Source of the DNA: Streptomyces iakyrus
GTDB taxonomy: Bacteria; Actinomycetota; Actinomycetes; Streptomycetales; Streptomycetaceae
DNA length: 64,000 nt
Direction: 5' to 3'
NCBI RefSeq assembly: GCF_000717055.1
Contig: NZ_JNXI01000027.1
Location: 248,001 to 312,000 of the forward strand
Numbering within the stretch: position 1 is the stretch's first letter; each line of letters begins with the position of its first letter. Shown one piece after another: positions 46,988 to 55,852 of the stretch. The position numbers and the translations under genes are program-made. The notes below the pieces were generated by a model that was given only the letters and a program-made list of their open reading frames with translations, ran no database searches and was not told the origin of the DNA.

Positions 46988-48315
46988 CGACTCCCACGGC
47001 CATCGCCATCGACCCGGGCGGCCGCTTCACCCGCGTCGCCCACGTCGGCTCGGACGGCACACCGGCCCTGGCCGCGCTGCCCGGTGAGGTGCCGGGGGAG
47101 GGCCTGCCCGCTTCCGGAAACACGGCAGGCCACCCTGCTGCTGCCCTTCGGGCCGCGTACGCCGTGTACCGCGAGCACTACGGCACCCCCGAGCAGGTGG
47201 TACTCGTCGTCCCGCAGCACGATCGGGCCACCCACGCGCGCCGGGCGACCGACGTGCTGACCGCCCTCCACGGCACCGCCCCCATGCCGCGGCTACGGAC
47301 GCTGAGCCACCCGCACGCGGTCCTGGCCCTCCTGCGGCACGCGGGCACGGCGACCGCTCACCGGTACCTGGTGTGCGACCTGGGCGCTACCGCAGTGGAG
47401 GTATCGGTGTGCGCCCTCGCCCCCGGCTCGGTGGCGGTGACCGGCACGGCACGCCAAGCCCCTGGCGACGGCTTCGCCGCCGGTTTCGACGCGGCGCTGC
47501 TGACCGGCGCCGGGCTGCCGGACGACGGGGCCACCCGCCTGGCGCTCGCGCGGGCCAGAACCCGGGACGGCGCGGAGCAGCGACTCGATGTCGCGCTCGG
47601 TCACAGCGCCCGCCGTCCCGGGCGGTACGACGACACCGTGGTCCTCGAGGTGGCAGGTGGAGAGATCACCGTCGGGGTGCTCCGACGGGCCCTCGACCGG
47701 CTCACCGCAGGGCTCGACGCCGTGCTCGACGAGACGGGGGACGACTCGGCGCCGCCGCTGATCGCGGTGGGCGGCGTGGCGCGGTCGGGTACGCTTCTGC
47801 GCCACCTGACGCAGCATCACCGAGCGCCGGTCGCGCTGCCCGGCGGTGTGGACCCCGCCCTGGCGGCCTCGTTCGGCGCCGCGCTGGTCGCCGCTGGGCG
47901 GGTCGACCCCGCCGACCGGTATCCGTACGCCGTCTACGTCGGCACCCACCGGACCCTGGGCGGCGAGATCGAAGCGGAGGATCTGCTGGTCAGCCCGGCG
48001 GGAGCGCTGGAACCGGGCGGGGCGACCGTCTTCGCCGAGACCGGCGGCCGGCGCGTCCGCGTACGGACCAGGCCGATCGGCTCGGGAGCCGCGCGACCCG
48101 TGCGGATACACGTACGCGACGCGCGGGGCGGCAACGCGACACAGATCGGAACTCTGACGGTCCCCGCGAGCGCCGAGGGAGCCCGTTACCACGTCGGCGT
48201 CCGAATCGCCGTCGACGGCACCGCCCGTCTCGTCCTGCACCCGCTGGGTTCCGGGACGCCCAGTGAACACCCGCTCGGCGCCCTGCCGACCCACATCGAG
48301 GGAGCTCGTTCGTGA
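46984..48315 (+). CDS. Hsp70/actin-fold ATPase without typical substrate domain
   Basis: Product of 443 residues. The ATPase core shows phosphate-1 AIAIDPGGRFTRVAHV (6-21), phosphate-2 YLVCDLGATAVEVSV (128-142) and adenosine motif PLIAVGGVARSGTLL (258-272). PALAASFGAALVA matches the Hsp70 region after the adenosine loop. Instead of the usual peptide-binding domain and lid, about 130 residues of mostly beta structure follow (VRVRTRPIGSG, ARPVRIHVRDARGGN), perhaps a reduced or different binding domain. ATG 46984 overlaps the stop of the GAP1-like gene. Hsp70-like proteins occur in related conflict operons and may gate effector activity. Confidence 0.83.
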   Translation: MTTPTAIAIDPGGRFTRVAHVGSDGTPALAALPGEVPGEGLPASGNTAGHPAAALRAAYAVYREHYGTPEQVVLVVPQHDRATHARRATDVLTALHGTAPMPRLRTLSHPHAVLALLRHAGTATAHRYLVCDLGATAVEVSVCALAPGSVAVTGTARQAPGDGFAAGFDAALLTGAGLPDDGATRLALARARTRDGAEQRLDVALGHSARRPGRYDDTVVLEVAGGEITVGVLRRALDRLTAGLDAVLDETGDDSAPPLIAVGGVARSGTLLRHLTQHHRAPVALPGGVDPALAASFGAALVAAGRVDPADRYPYAVYVGTHRTLGGEIEAEDLLVSPAGALEPGGATVFAETGGRRVRVRTRPIGSGAARPVRIHVRDARGGNATQIGTLTVPASAEGARYHVGVRIAVDGTARLVLHPLGSGTPSEHPLGALPTHIEGARS

Positions 48316-49922
48316 TGTCATCCGCCGGGGGGCCGTCGGCCGTGCCCCCGTCCAAGGAAACGGCCGGCCTTGCCCGGCGCCGCGCCGGGCGAGCCCGGGG
48401 CGCCTTCGTGGCCGCGAGCCTCCTGGCCCTCCTGCCCTTCGCCGCGCCTACGGCGTCCGCCGACACCGCTCCGTCCCGGGCCGAGATCTACGACGCCCTG
48501 GGACTGGACGAACAACCGGCCGACTACGTGGTCCTCGTGGACACCTCCGGCTCGATGGCGAACAAAGGCCGGTACAACACCGTCCGCTCCACCCTGCGCC
48601 AGTTCCTCGACGGCCTGTCGGCCAAGGACCACATCGCGCTGTTCACCTTCGACTCCAGCACCGAGCCGCGCTACGTCGGCTCGGGCGGTGACACCGACGC
48701 CATCATGTCCCGGCTGCCCGCGTCCCCCGACCCCGACGGCGAGACGGATGTCGGGTCGGCCCTGAACAGCGCGCTTGGCGAGCTCGAACGGGAGGACGCC
48801 GCCGAGGTCGCCTCGGTGGTGCTGCTCACCGACGGCGAGCACAGTCCGCCCAAGGGATCGCGCTACCCGAAGTCGACCGGTGCGGCGTGGACCGACCTGT
48901 ACGAGCGGGCGCAGGACATCGGCAAGGGCACCGAGCTGGCCGGATACGCCCTGCCGTTGGGCGACGGCGCCACCGGTGCCGAGCTGCTGGGGGAGGTCGT
49001 CGACGACACGACGGTGCTGCGCCCCGACAGCATCGAGGACCTCGGCGGATACCTGAAGCGGGCCGGCGACGGTGCCCGGGCGCGCAAGGCGGGACTCCTG
49101 CTCGCGGGCGACGAGGGCGAGGGGATCACCGCGTCCTGGTCCGACGGCCCCCGCCGCGACATCACCGGCGGCTCGGTCACCGCGCGCCTCACATTGCGCT
49201 CGACGGCCCGTCACGTGCCGTTGAGCGTGAGTGGCCTGGACGTGTCGGTGCCGGGCGACGACCTGCGGATCTCCGGCCTGCCGTCCTCCGTGACCCTGGG
49301 CCCGGGGGAGTCCCGCACATTCCCCGTGAGGGTGCGCGGCACCCTCCCGGACGGCCCGCTGCCGTTCCGCCGGGACCGGGACACCGACGCCCGCCTGAGC
49401 GTGGCCGGACGTGTCAGCTCCGACTGGGAGCGGCCGCTCGCCGCGGACGTGCGCCTGGACGTACCGCGCCGGGTCCAGGTCACCGGCGCACCGCTGCCGC
49501 TGCGGGCCACGGTGGGATCCGCTGCCCTCCTGCCCGCCCTCCTCACGGGAATGTTCGCCGTCCTGCTGGCCTGCTGGCTCCGGTGGCGGCGTACGAACCG
49601 GCCCCGGCTGAGCGGCGAGTTGCTGCTGACCCCGGTCTACGGCGGGCAACTGCCCGACCGGATCCAGCTCAACGGGCGCCGGGTGGACCTGCGCCCACAC
49701 GCGATCGGCGGACGGGGCTCGGTGCGCGGACGGCGCCGGTCTACCGAGCAGGGACCGCGGGTCGATCTGCGGATCCGCTACACACCGGACGGATCCGCCG
49801 GCCGGGAGAGCGACGCCACATGCGGGCCCGGCGGTCAGGTCGTGGTCAACGGAGTGTCGTTCACCTATCTGCCCGAGCGGCGCGCCGACGGCGTCACCTC
49901 CACGGGCGGGCGGCCGCGATGA
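48312..49922 (+). CDS. Exported, membrane-anchored von Willebrand A protein
   Basis: Product of 536 residues from GTG 48312 (an ATG follows at once). A signal peptide with basic RRRAGRARG and a hydrophobic core ends at TASA-DT near residue 50. The vWA domain has an intact metal site DTSGSM (77-82), with later TD-type residues in DGETDVGSAL and VVLLTDGEHSP. An Ig-like beta region follows, then one membrane helix (LLPALLTGMFAVLLACWL, near 410-427) and a cytoplasmic beta-rich tail (RPRLSGELLLTPVYGGQLPD). The topology would place vWA outside and the tail inside, so it could pass a surface signal to the cytoplasmic partners. Coupled to neighbours by overlapping codons. Confidence 0.85.
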   Translation: MMSSAGGPSAVPPSKETAGLARRRAGRARGAFVAASLLALLPFAAPTASADTAPSRAEIYDALGLDEQPADYVVLVDTSGSMANKGRYNTVRSTLRQFLDGLSAKDHIALFTFDSSTEPRYVGSGGDTDAIMSRLPASPDPDGETDVGSALNSALGELEREDAAEVASVVLLTDGEHSPPKGSRYPKSTGAAWTDLYERAQDIGKGTELAGYALPLGDGATGAELLGEVVDDTTVLRPDSIEDLGGYLKRAGDGARARKAGLLLAGDEGEGITASWSDGPRRDITGGSVTARLTLRSTARHVPLSVSGLDVSVPGDDLRISGLPSSVTLGPGESRTFPVRVRGTLPDGPLPFRRDRDTDARLSVAGRVSSDWERPLAADVRLDVPRRVQVTGAPLPLRATVGSAALLPALLTGMFAVLLACWLRWRRTNRPRLSGELLLTPVYGGQLPDRIQLNGRRVDLRPHAIGGRGSVRGRRRSTEQGPRVDLRIRYTPDGSAGRESDATCGPGGQVVVNGVSFTYLPERRADGVTSTGGRPR

Positions 49923-50596
49923 CCGCCACGGTGCTCAACGTCGCCGCCACACACATCGGCACCGAGGCGCTGGGGCCGGGCGTACGGTCCGTCGTCTGGG
50001 TGCAGGGATGTCCCTTCCACTGCGCCGGCTGCATCGCCCCGGACTGGATCCCGGACCGTCCGGCACGGCACGTCGCGCCCGGCGCGCTGGCGGCGGAACT
50101 CCTGGCCGACCCCCGGGTCACCGGTCTCACCCTCTCCGGCGGGGAGCCGATGCAGCAGGCCGGCGGCCTGGCCGAGCTGGTCTGCCAGGCCCGGCTGATC
50201 AGGGACGTCTCCGTCATCTGCTTCAGCGGGCACCGTCTGGAGCACCTGCTGACCCGGCCTCCCTCACCCGGCGTACCGGACCTGCTCGCCGCCGTCGACG
50301 TGCTGATCGACGGTACCTACGTAGCCGCGCTGAACGACGGCCGGGGCCTGCGCGGCAGCTCCAACCAGCGGATCCACCACCTCACTGACCGCCTGGCGGT
50401 CCACGGGCACGAACTGGCTCAGGGGCCCCGCACCGCCGAGATCGCCGTGACCGGCCGGGAGGCCCTGCTCATCGGCGTACCACCCACCGGGCTGCTCACC
50501 GCGTTCGACAGCGCGGTCGACGCCGTCCGCGCCTCTACGCCACCCCGCACGTCACCCCGTACGTCCCCAGGAAGGAAGCACCACCATGAGCGGTAG
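49919..50596 (+). CDS. Radical-SAM activase-like protein (NrdG/PflA type)
   Basis: Product of 225 residues. The [4Fe-4S] motif CPFHCAGC has cysteines C31, C35 and C38 (CxxxCxxC), followed by LTLSGGEPMQQ (SAM-binding GGEP, 74-77), and VICFSGHRLEHLL, DVLIDGTYVAALNDGRGLRGSSNQR as in anaerobic ribonucleotide reductase activases. The C-terminus is basic and His-rich. No glycyl-radical enzyme is encoded nearby, so the target may be another operon product or a small molecule. The start overlaps the vWA stop (ATGA), and the end overlaps the next gene by 11 bases. Confidence 0.9.
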   Translation: MTATVLNVAATHIGTEALGPGVRSVVWVQGCPFHCAGCIAPDWIPDRPARHVAPGALAAELLADPRVTGLTLSGGEPMQQAGGLAELVCQARLIRDVSVICFSGHRLEHLLTRPPSPGVPDLLAAVDVLIDGTYVAALNDGRGLRGSSNQRIHHLTDRLAVHGHELAQGPRTAEIAVTGREALLIGVPPTGLLTAFDSAVDAVRASTPPRTSPRTSPGRKHHHER

Positions 50597-51971
50597 GAAG
50601 CGCATTCAGGTCGACGAGTCGGAGTGGTACCGCATTCAGCGCAAGGCGCAGCAGCTCAAGGAGGTGCAGCGCAACATCCCCCGGCTGATCGAGGACGTAC
50701 GGTCCCAGACACGCGCGGACATCGACCGCACCTTCGCTGGTGTCCAGCAGCGACAGCGCCGGCACGAGGAAGCCGTTCGCGCGCTCAGCGACCAGACCCG
50801 GCAACTGGAGGCCGACACCACGCGCCGGCTCCAGCAGCAGGCCGCGGACCTGCACCGCTCGCTGGACGAGACCGCCGGCCGGATCCGGGAGGAGACCCGC
50901 CGGGAACTGGCCCGGCAGCACGAGGAGACCACGCGGGCGCTGGCCGCCGAACGTGCCGAGCGCCGCGCAGAGATGACGAGGCTGTCCCAGGACATCGAAG
51001 TGATCAAGGCGGGCGAGGCGCGCGCCGAGGAGATGGTGCGAGCCTGGCTCGCGGACGCTCGCACGATGGCCGCACTGATCGCCGACACTCTGCCGCACGA
51101 GCGGTACGCGCCCGGCGCACTGAACCGGCTGACCGGACGGCTCGCCACCGTGGAGCACAACGTGGCGGAAGGCCGGTTCGAGGCCGCCCTCGCTGTGGCA
51201 CAGGAGACCTTCCACTCGCTGAGCGACCTGCGGGTGGACACCGAGCACCGGGAACTGGAGCGCTGCTCGGCCCAGTCGGAGGCGGTCGAAGCCCTGGTCC
51301 GTGTCGAGAGACTGATCGCGGGCAATGAGCAACGGCCGGTCATCGGGCCGGACGGTGAGGCACTGGCCGGGTACAGGCTGGACGTCGTCCACTGGTCGGA
51401 GGGCGAGTTCGACGAGCTGCGCCAGGAAGCCGCCGACGCCCTGGCCCGGGCCCGCGACGACGTGACGGACACCGACGAGCTGCGCGGCCTGCGCGACCAG
51501 GAGGCCACCCGGCTCGAGCAGGCCCTGGGCGGCACGGTGGAGCGGGCGGGCATGCGTCACCTCGCCTCGCAGATCCGGGTCAACCTCGCCGACGCGGTGG
51601 CCCAGACCCTCAGCGATTACGCGTACTACGACCTCGTCGACGGCAAGTACGAGAACGCCGACGCCCGCGGCAGCTACTACGCCAAGCTCCGCAACGGCGC
51701 CAACGGCAACGAGATCGTGGTGAACGTCTCCCAGGCGGAACGGGATTCGGACCAGTGTGTGATCCGGGTGCTGTCCTACGACCACGATGTCACGGCCGAG
51801 GCCGAACTCATGGACCGTGCCCGGGCCATCCAGCAGGCGCTCGAGGCGGACGGCCACCGTGTGTCGGCGCCGGAGTGCGAGCCGGACACGCCCGGCGGCG
51901 GTCAGTTGCCCACCCCGCGCCCCGCGCCCCGTCCCGCCGAGCAGAGGCAGTCGAGGAAGGCGGCAGAATGA
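50586..51971 (+). CDS. Coiled-coil protein of conflict operon
   Basis: Product of 461 residues. Residues about 10-155 form a long, charged coiled coil (IQRKAQQLKEVQRNIPRLIE, RRHEEAVRALSDQTRQLEAD, ETRRELARQHEETTRALAAE). A second helical region runs to about 300 and ends in a more globular part with ASQIRVNLADAVAQTLSDYA, YYDLVDGKYENADARGSYYA and GNEIVVNVSQAERDSDQCVI. The last 40 residues are Pro/Arg-rich. No catalytic motif is visible. It probably serves as a scaffold or polymerising partner for the AAA+ protein, with which it overlaps by four bases. A GGAAGGAAG site lies inside the end of the radical-SAM gene. Confidence 0.8.
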   Translation: MSGRKRIQVDESEWYRIQRKAQQLKEVQRNIPRLIEDVRSQTRADIDRTFAGVQQRQRRHEEAVRALSDQTRQLEADTTRRLQQQAADLHRSLDETAGRIREETRRELARQHEETTRALAAERAERRAEMTRLSQDIEVIKAGEARAEEMVRAWLADARTMAALIADTLPHERYAPGALNRLTGRLATVEHNVAEGRFEAALAVAQETFHSLSDLRVDTEHRELERCSAQSEAVEALVRVERLIAGNEQRPVIGPDGEALAGYRLDVVHWSEGEFDELRQEAADALARARDDVTDTDELRGLRDQEATRLEQALGGTVERAGMRHLASQIRVNLADAVAQTLSDYAYYDLVDGKYENADARGSYYAKLRNGANGNEIVVNVSQAERDSDQCVIRVLSYDHDVTAEAELMDRARAIQQALEADGHRVSAPECEPDTPGGGQLPTPRPAPRPAEQRQSRKAAE

Positions 51972-54601
51972 CCGCGACGGCCGCGGAGACACCGTCCGTG
52001 CCGGGTCCCACGACGGAGCGGCTGGACCCGGCCGCTCTGCACAGCGGTGAGCCGTTCACCGTCCTCTACGGACCCGGCGTGGGGGACGTCTTCGTCGACA
52101 GCGCCTACCAGGTGTGCGTCCTGGAACAGGCCCTGTGGCGGCTGCTGCGGGCCGAGGGCTTCGAGCGGATCGTCTTCAGCTCCCTGGACCATCCGGTGTA
52201 CTTCCGTGACCGCGCCTCCCGCGACCTGTCCCGGCGCGCCCCTGCCCGGGCAGCCGCGGCCTCCCGGGCGCCGGACCGGCGCACCATGCGTCATCCACAG
52301 CTCAGGGGCCCACTGGACGGGCTGCTGGTACGGGACTTCACGCCCCGCGCCGGCCCGGAGCCGCATCCCGCTCCACCGCCGCCCGGCGGCAGCGGTGGCG
52401 GGGCGGCGCCCCCTGCGCCGTCGACGGGGATATCCGACCCGTTCGGAGTCATGACCCTCACCGGCTATCTCCGCCAGTCGCGGCACCGCACCGCCGTGGT
52501 GTTCTCCCAGGCCGAGGAGATCCTGCACCACACCAGGGCCGCACGGCAGCTGGCGGGCGCCATGGAGCGGTGGGCGCACCACGGCGACGACCGCAACCTG
52601 TGGATTCTGGTCTTCCGCAAGGCGACCCTGGACGACGTGGCCGAGTTCCTGCGGGTACGCGGGAGCTTCCCGTTCCTCGAGACCTTCGTGAATGACCAGC
52701 GGGCCGCGCCGGGACGTGGCGGCACCTTCCGGGTCGGCCACCCCGAGGCCGCCGAGCTGGAACGGCTGATCCACACGGTGCGGCTTCGGCAGGATCTGCG
52801 CATCGCCGACTGGGTGGAACTCGACCCGATCGTCAAGGCGATGGCGGCCCACCCCGGCAAGGCCCTCACCTGGCAGTCGCGGCTCGCCCGACTGGCCCGA
52901 CAGGGCGGGACGCTGAGCCGGGACACGGTACGGCAGTGGCTCGGCACCGTGTCCGCCGACGGCCGCACCCCGTGGGAACGGCTGGAGTCCATGCCCGGAA
53001 TGGGCATGCTCTTGGAACACTTCGAGCAGCTGCGGGCCGAGACCGAGGCCGCGGCGGAACTGCGCGCCCGCGGGCGGGCCACCGGCGCGGAGCCACCCGC
53101 CCTGCACCTGGTGTTCACCGGAAACCCGGGTACGGGAAAGACCACGGTGGCGCGACTGGTCGGTGAAATGTACCGGGATCTCGGCCTGCTGAGCCGCGGT
53201 CACTTCGTCGAAGCGCAGATGAGTGACCTCGTCGCCGGATACGTCGGCCAGACCGCCCAGTTGACCAACGCGACGGTCGACCGTGCCCTGGACGGGGTGC
53301 TGTTCATCGACGAGGCGTACGGACTGAGCGACCAGCGGGACGGATTCGGCGACGAGGCGATCCAGACGTTGCTCAAGCGCATGGAGGACGACCGTGGCCG
53401 GCTGGTCGTGATCGTCGCCGGATACCCGGGGAAGATGAAGGAGTTCCTCGCGGCCAACCCCGGCCTCGCCGGCCGGTTTCCGCTGGACAACATCCTCGAG
53501 TTCCCCGACTACGCCCCCGGCACGCTCCAGGCCATCCTGGAACGCCGGCTGGCGGAGCGCGGTCTGCTGCTCGCTGAGGGGACGGCGGACCGGCTGCGGG
53601 AGATCGTCGCCGAGATGCACCGGACCAGGAACCCGGACTTCGCCAACGCCCGGGAGATGCGCACCCTCGCCGACGCCGTCGCCAAGCAATGGGCCCGTCG
53701 CGTCCGGCGCGACGTCGGGGAGCCGGTCACCGCCGAGGACATTCCCGATGCCTACCGCGCCTACCTGCCCCGCCCGGCACCCGACCCGGCGGCCCTGCTG
53801 GCCGAACTCGACGACTACGTCGGCCTCGGCCCGGTACGGGAGATGCTGGAGAACCTGGCCAACAGACTGAGGATGCGCCAGGAGTTCCGCAAGCGGGGCC
53901 CTCTCCTCCCACCCCACATGCTGTTCACCGGGCCGCCCGGAACGGGCAAGACCACCGTGGCCCGGCTGATCGGGGCGCTCTTCCGCGACCTGGGTCTGCT
54001 GCGCAAGGGCCACGTCATCGAGGCGACCAAGGCCGACCTGGTCGCGAGTTACGTGGGCCAGACCGCTCCGCTGGTGTGCAAGGCCGTGCAGGACGCGCTG
54101 GACGGTGTGCTGTTCATCGACGAGGCCTACAGCCTGGTCCGGGACACCAAAGGGCACGGCGGGTTCGGCGCCGAGGCCATCGACACCTTGATCCGGGAGA
54201 TGGAGCACTGGCGGGGGCGCCTGGTGGTGATCGCCGCCGGCTACCCGCGGGACATGGACGAACTTCTGGCCTTCAACCCGGGCATGCCCTCACGCTTCAC
54301 CGAGCGGGTGCCCTTCCCGGAGTACTCCATGGCGGACCTGGTCGAGATCCTGAGCAGGATGGCCGCCGCCGAGGGCTACACCCTGGCCGAGGGAGTCCCG
54401 GAGCGGGCCGCGCGCTGGCTGCGAGCCGCCCGCCTCGCCGATCCCGCCGCCTTCGGCAACGCCCGCACGGTGCGCGGACTGCTCGGCAGCATGGAGGGCC
54501 GGATGGCCGCCCGCTACGCCCGGGGAGAAGCCACCGGCCCCGAACTCCGGCCCGACGACGTCCCGCCCCCGCCACCCGTCCACCGGCACGAAGGGTTGTG
54601 A
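51968..54601 (+). CDS. Tandem AAA+ ATPase, CbxX/CfxQ type, with a third degenerate domain
   Basis: Product of 877 residues. Two AAA+ modules of the CbxX/CfxQ (rubisco activase-like) class are intact: Walker A GNPGTGKTT (385-393) with Walker B GVLFIDEAYGL (443-453), and GPPGTGKTT (655-663) with GVLFIDEAYSL. Both have the pore-type segments AGYVGQTA and ASYVGQTA. The N-terminal 280 residues have strand-helix order with GPGVGDVF and RTAVVFSQAEEIL, which could be a dead P-loop domain. Such ATPases remodel other proteins by pulling on peptide tails; here the client may be a neighbouring operon product. It closes the eight-gene operon. Confidence 0.92.
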   Translation: MTATAAETPSVPGPTTERLDPAALHSGEPFTVLYGPGVGDVFVDSAYQVCVLEQALWRLLRAEGFERIVFSSLDHPVYFRDRASRDLSRRAPARAAAASRAPDRRTMRHPQLRGPLDGLLVRDFTPRAGPEPHPAPPPPGGSGGGAAPPAPSTGISDPFGVMTLTGYLRQSRHRTAVVFSQAEEILHHTRAARQLAGAMERWAHHGDDRNLWILVFRKATLDDVAEFLRVRGSFPFLETFVNDQRAAPGRGGTFRVGHPEAAELERLIHTVRLRQDLRIADWVELDPIVKAMAAHPGKALTWQSRLARLARQGGTLSRDTVRQWLGTVSADGRTPWERLESMPGMGMLLEHFEQLRAETEAAAELRARGRATGAEPPALHLVFTGNPGTGKTTVARLVGEMYRDLGLLSRGHFVEAQMSDLVAGYVGQTAQLTNATVDRALDGVLFIDEAYGLSDQRDGFGDEAIQTLLKRMEDDRGRLVVIVAGYPGKMKEFLAANPGLAGRFPLDNILEFPDYAPGTLQAILERRLAERGLLLAEGTADRLREIVAEMHRTRNPDFANAREMRTLADAVAKQWARRVRRDVGEPVTAEDIPDAYRAYLPRPAPDPAALLAELDDYVGLGPVREMLENLANRLRMRQEFRKRGPLLPPHMLFTGPPGTGKTTVARLIGALFRDLGLLRKGHVIEATKADLVASYVGQTAPLVCKAVQDALDGVLFIDEAYSLVRDTKGHGGFGAEAIDTLIREMEHWRGRLVVIAAGYPRDMDELLAFNPGMPSRFTERVPFPEYSMADLVEILSRMAAAEGYTLAEGVPERAARWLRAARLADPAAFGNARTVRGLLGSMEGRMAARYARGEATGPELRPDDVPPPPPVHRHEGL

Positions 54602-54693
54602 ACCGTGCCGGGCCGGCTGTCGGACGGTTGGGCGTTCCAGCGGTGTCGAGCAGCCGGGGCGGCCTGCACGGCCGGGGCGCGGTGAGGGACCGG

Positions 54694-55665
54694 TCAGCCG
54701 GTGGTGCGCAGAATGACGTCGCGGCCTTGTGTGTCCTGCTCCTCACGCTCTCGCAGTACGTCGGCGAGGGCCTCGTCGGCCTCGCGGAGACGCCGTTCGA
54801 TGGTGTCCGCGACGGCCTCCACCTGCTCCGGCGTCATACGCTCCTGCGGCGCGGAGGCGGTCGTGCCGCCCGGACCGGTGGCCTCCCGCAGTGCCCGGGC
54901 GAGCACCCGGTCGGCCCGGGCGTGCCGGTTCAGGGAGGCCAGCCGGGCCCCCTGGGCGGCGTGGACGTTCTCCAAACGGTCCTGGTACGAGGCCAGTTCC
55001 TCACTGCTCGCCTGGTACTCGCGTTCCGCCGCGGCCAGCGCGCTCTGTGCCGTCGCCGCCCGTTCCAGCACCTGCCGGGTCTGCGGGGCCAGCACCGAGA
55101 GCTGGTCCTCGGTGAGCCGTACCAGCGCGCCACTGCTCGTGCGCAGCGCCTCGTCGACACCGGCGTCCCGCCCCCGCAGCTCCGCCAGCCGTGCGCCGAT
55201 GATCTGCTGCTGCTCGCGCAGCGCGTCCAGCGCCACGACGAGCCGTTCCAGCCGGCGCAGCTCGTCCACCTGCCGACGCAGCGCCTCGTGCTCGGCGAGC
55301 CGGCGGCGCAGCGTGTCCTCCGAGGCCGCGAGCTTCTCCAGAGTCTCGCGCTCGCCGCGGACCCGGTCGGCCGTCTGCACGAGCTCACGCGTCAACTCGT
55401 CCGTGCCGCGCGCCACCCGGTCCCCCGGCCGGGCGGCGGCCAGCAGCCCCGGCAGCGCCTCGGCAAGGTCCCGGCCGCTCTCCAAGGCCTCGTCCAGCGC
55501 GTACAGAGCGGCGAGGGCTTGGCTTCCCCCGGCCCCGCCGTCAAGCCTGCGTATCACGGCCGTGGCCCACCGCAGGGCGTGCCCGAGTACGCGCAGGGCG
55601 ACCTCCTGGTCGGTCGTGCCGGTGGCGGCCAGAGCGTCCGCGATGCCCTGCCTGCTGTCGTCCAC
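54694..55665 (-). CDS. Second coiled-coil protein, opposite strand
   Basis: Product of 323 residues from GTG 55665, close behind GGGGGG. A helical head (DDSRQGIADALAATGTTDQE, ALRVLGHALRWATAVIRRLD) is followed by a long heptad-rich region with many Leu, Glu and Arg (LRRRLAEHEALRRQVDELRR, LAAAEREYQASSEELASYQD) and a helical tail ending DTQGRDVILRTTG. No catalytic motif is seen. It converges with the AAA+ gene and diverges from the Trypco1-like gene, 187 bases away. Its position between the two gene sets suggests it belongs to one of them. Confidence 0.78.
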   Translation of the reverse strand: MDDSRQGIADALAATGTTDQEVALRVLGHALRWATAVIRRLDGGAGGSQALAALYALDEALESGRDLAEALPGLLAAARPGDRVARGTDELTRELVQTADRVRGERETLEKLAASEDTLRRRLAEHEALRRQVDELRRLERLVVALDALREQQQIIGARLAELRGRDAGVDEALRTSSGALVRLTEDQLSVLAPQTRQVLERAATAQSALAAAEREYQASSEELASYQDRLENVHAAQGARLASLNRHARADRVLARALREATGPGGTTASAPQERMTPEQVEAVADTIERRLREADEALADVLREREEQDTQGRDVILRTTG

Positions 55666-55852
55666 GATGCCCCCCAACGGATCCCCTGCGGACCCTTGTC
55701 GTTCCTGGTAAGGCCTCCGCCGCTGCGCGACACGGCCTGCTCCGGACCCAGCGGCCGGCCGACCCTGACGTATCACCGCAAACCCGCACGCAGCCGGAGT
55801 TCCCCCACTATCCTGCACGGACAGCGTCCGGTGGAGTTGATTCGGGGGATTC

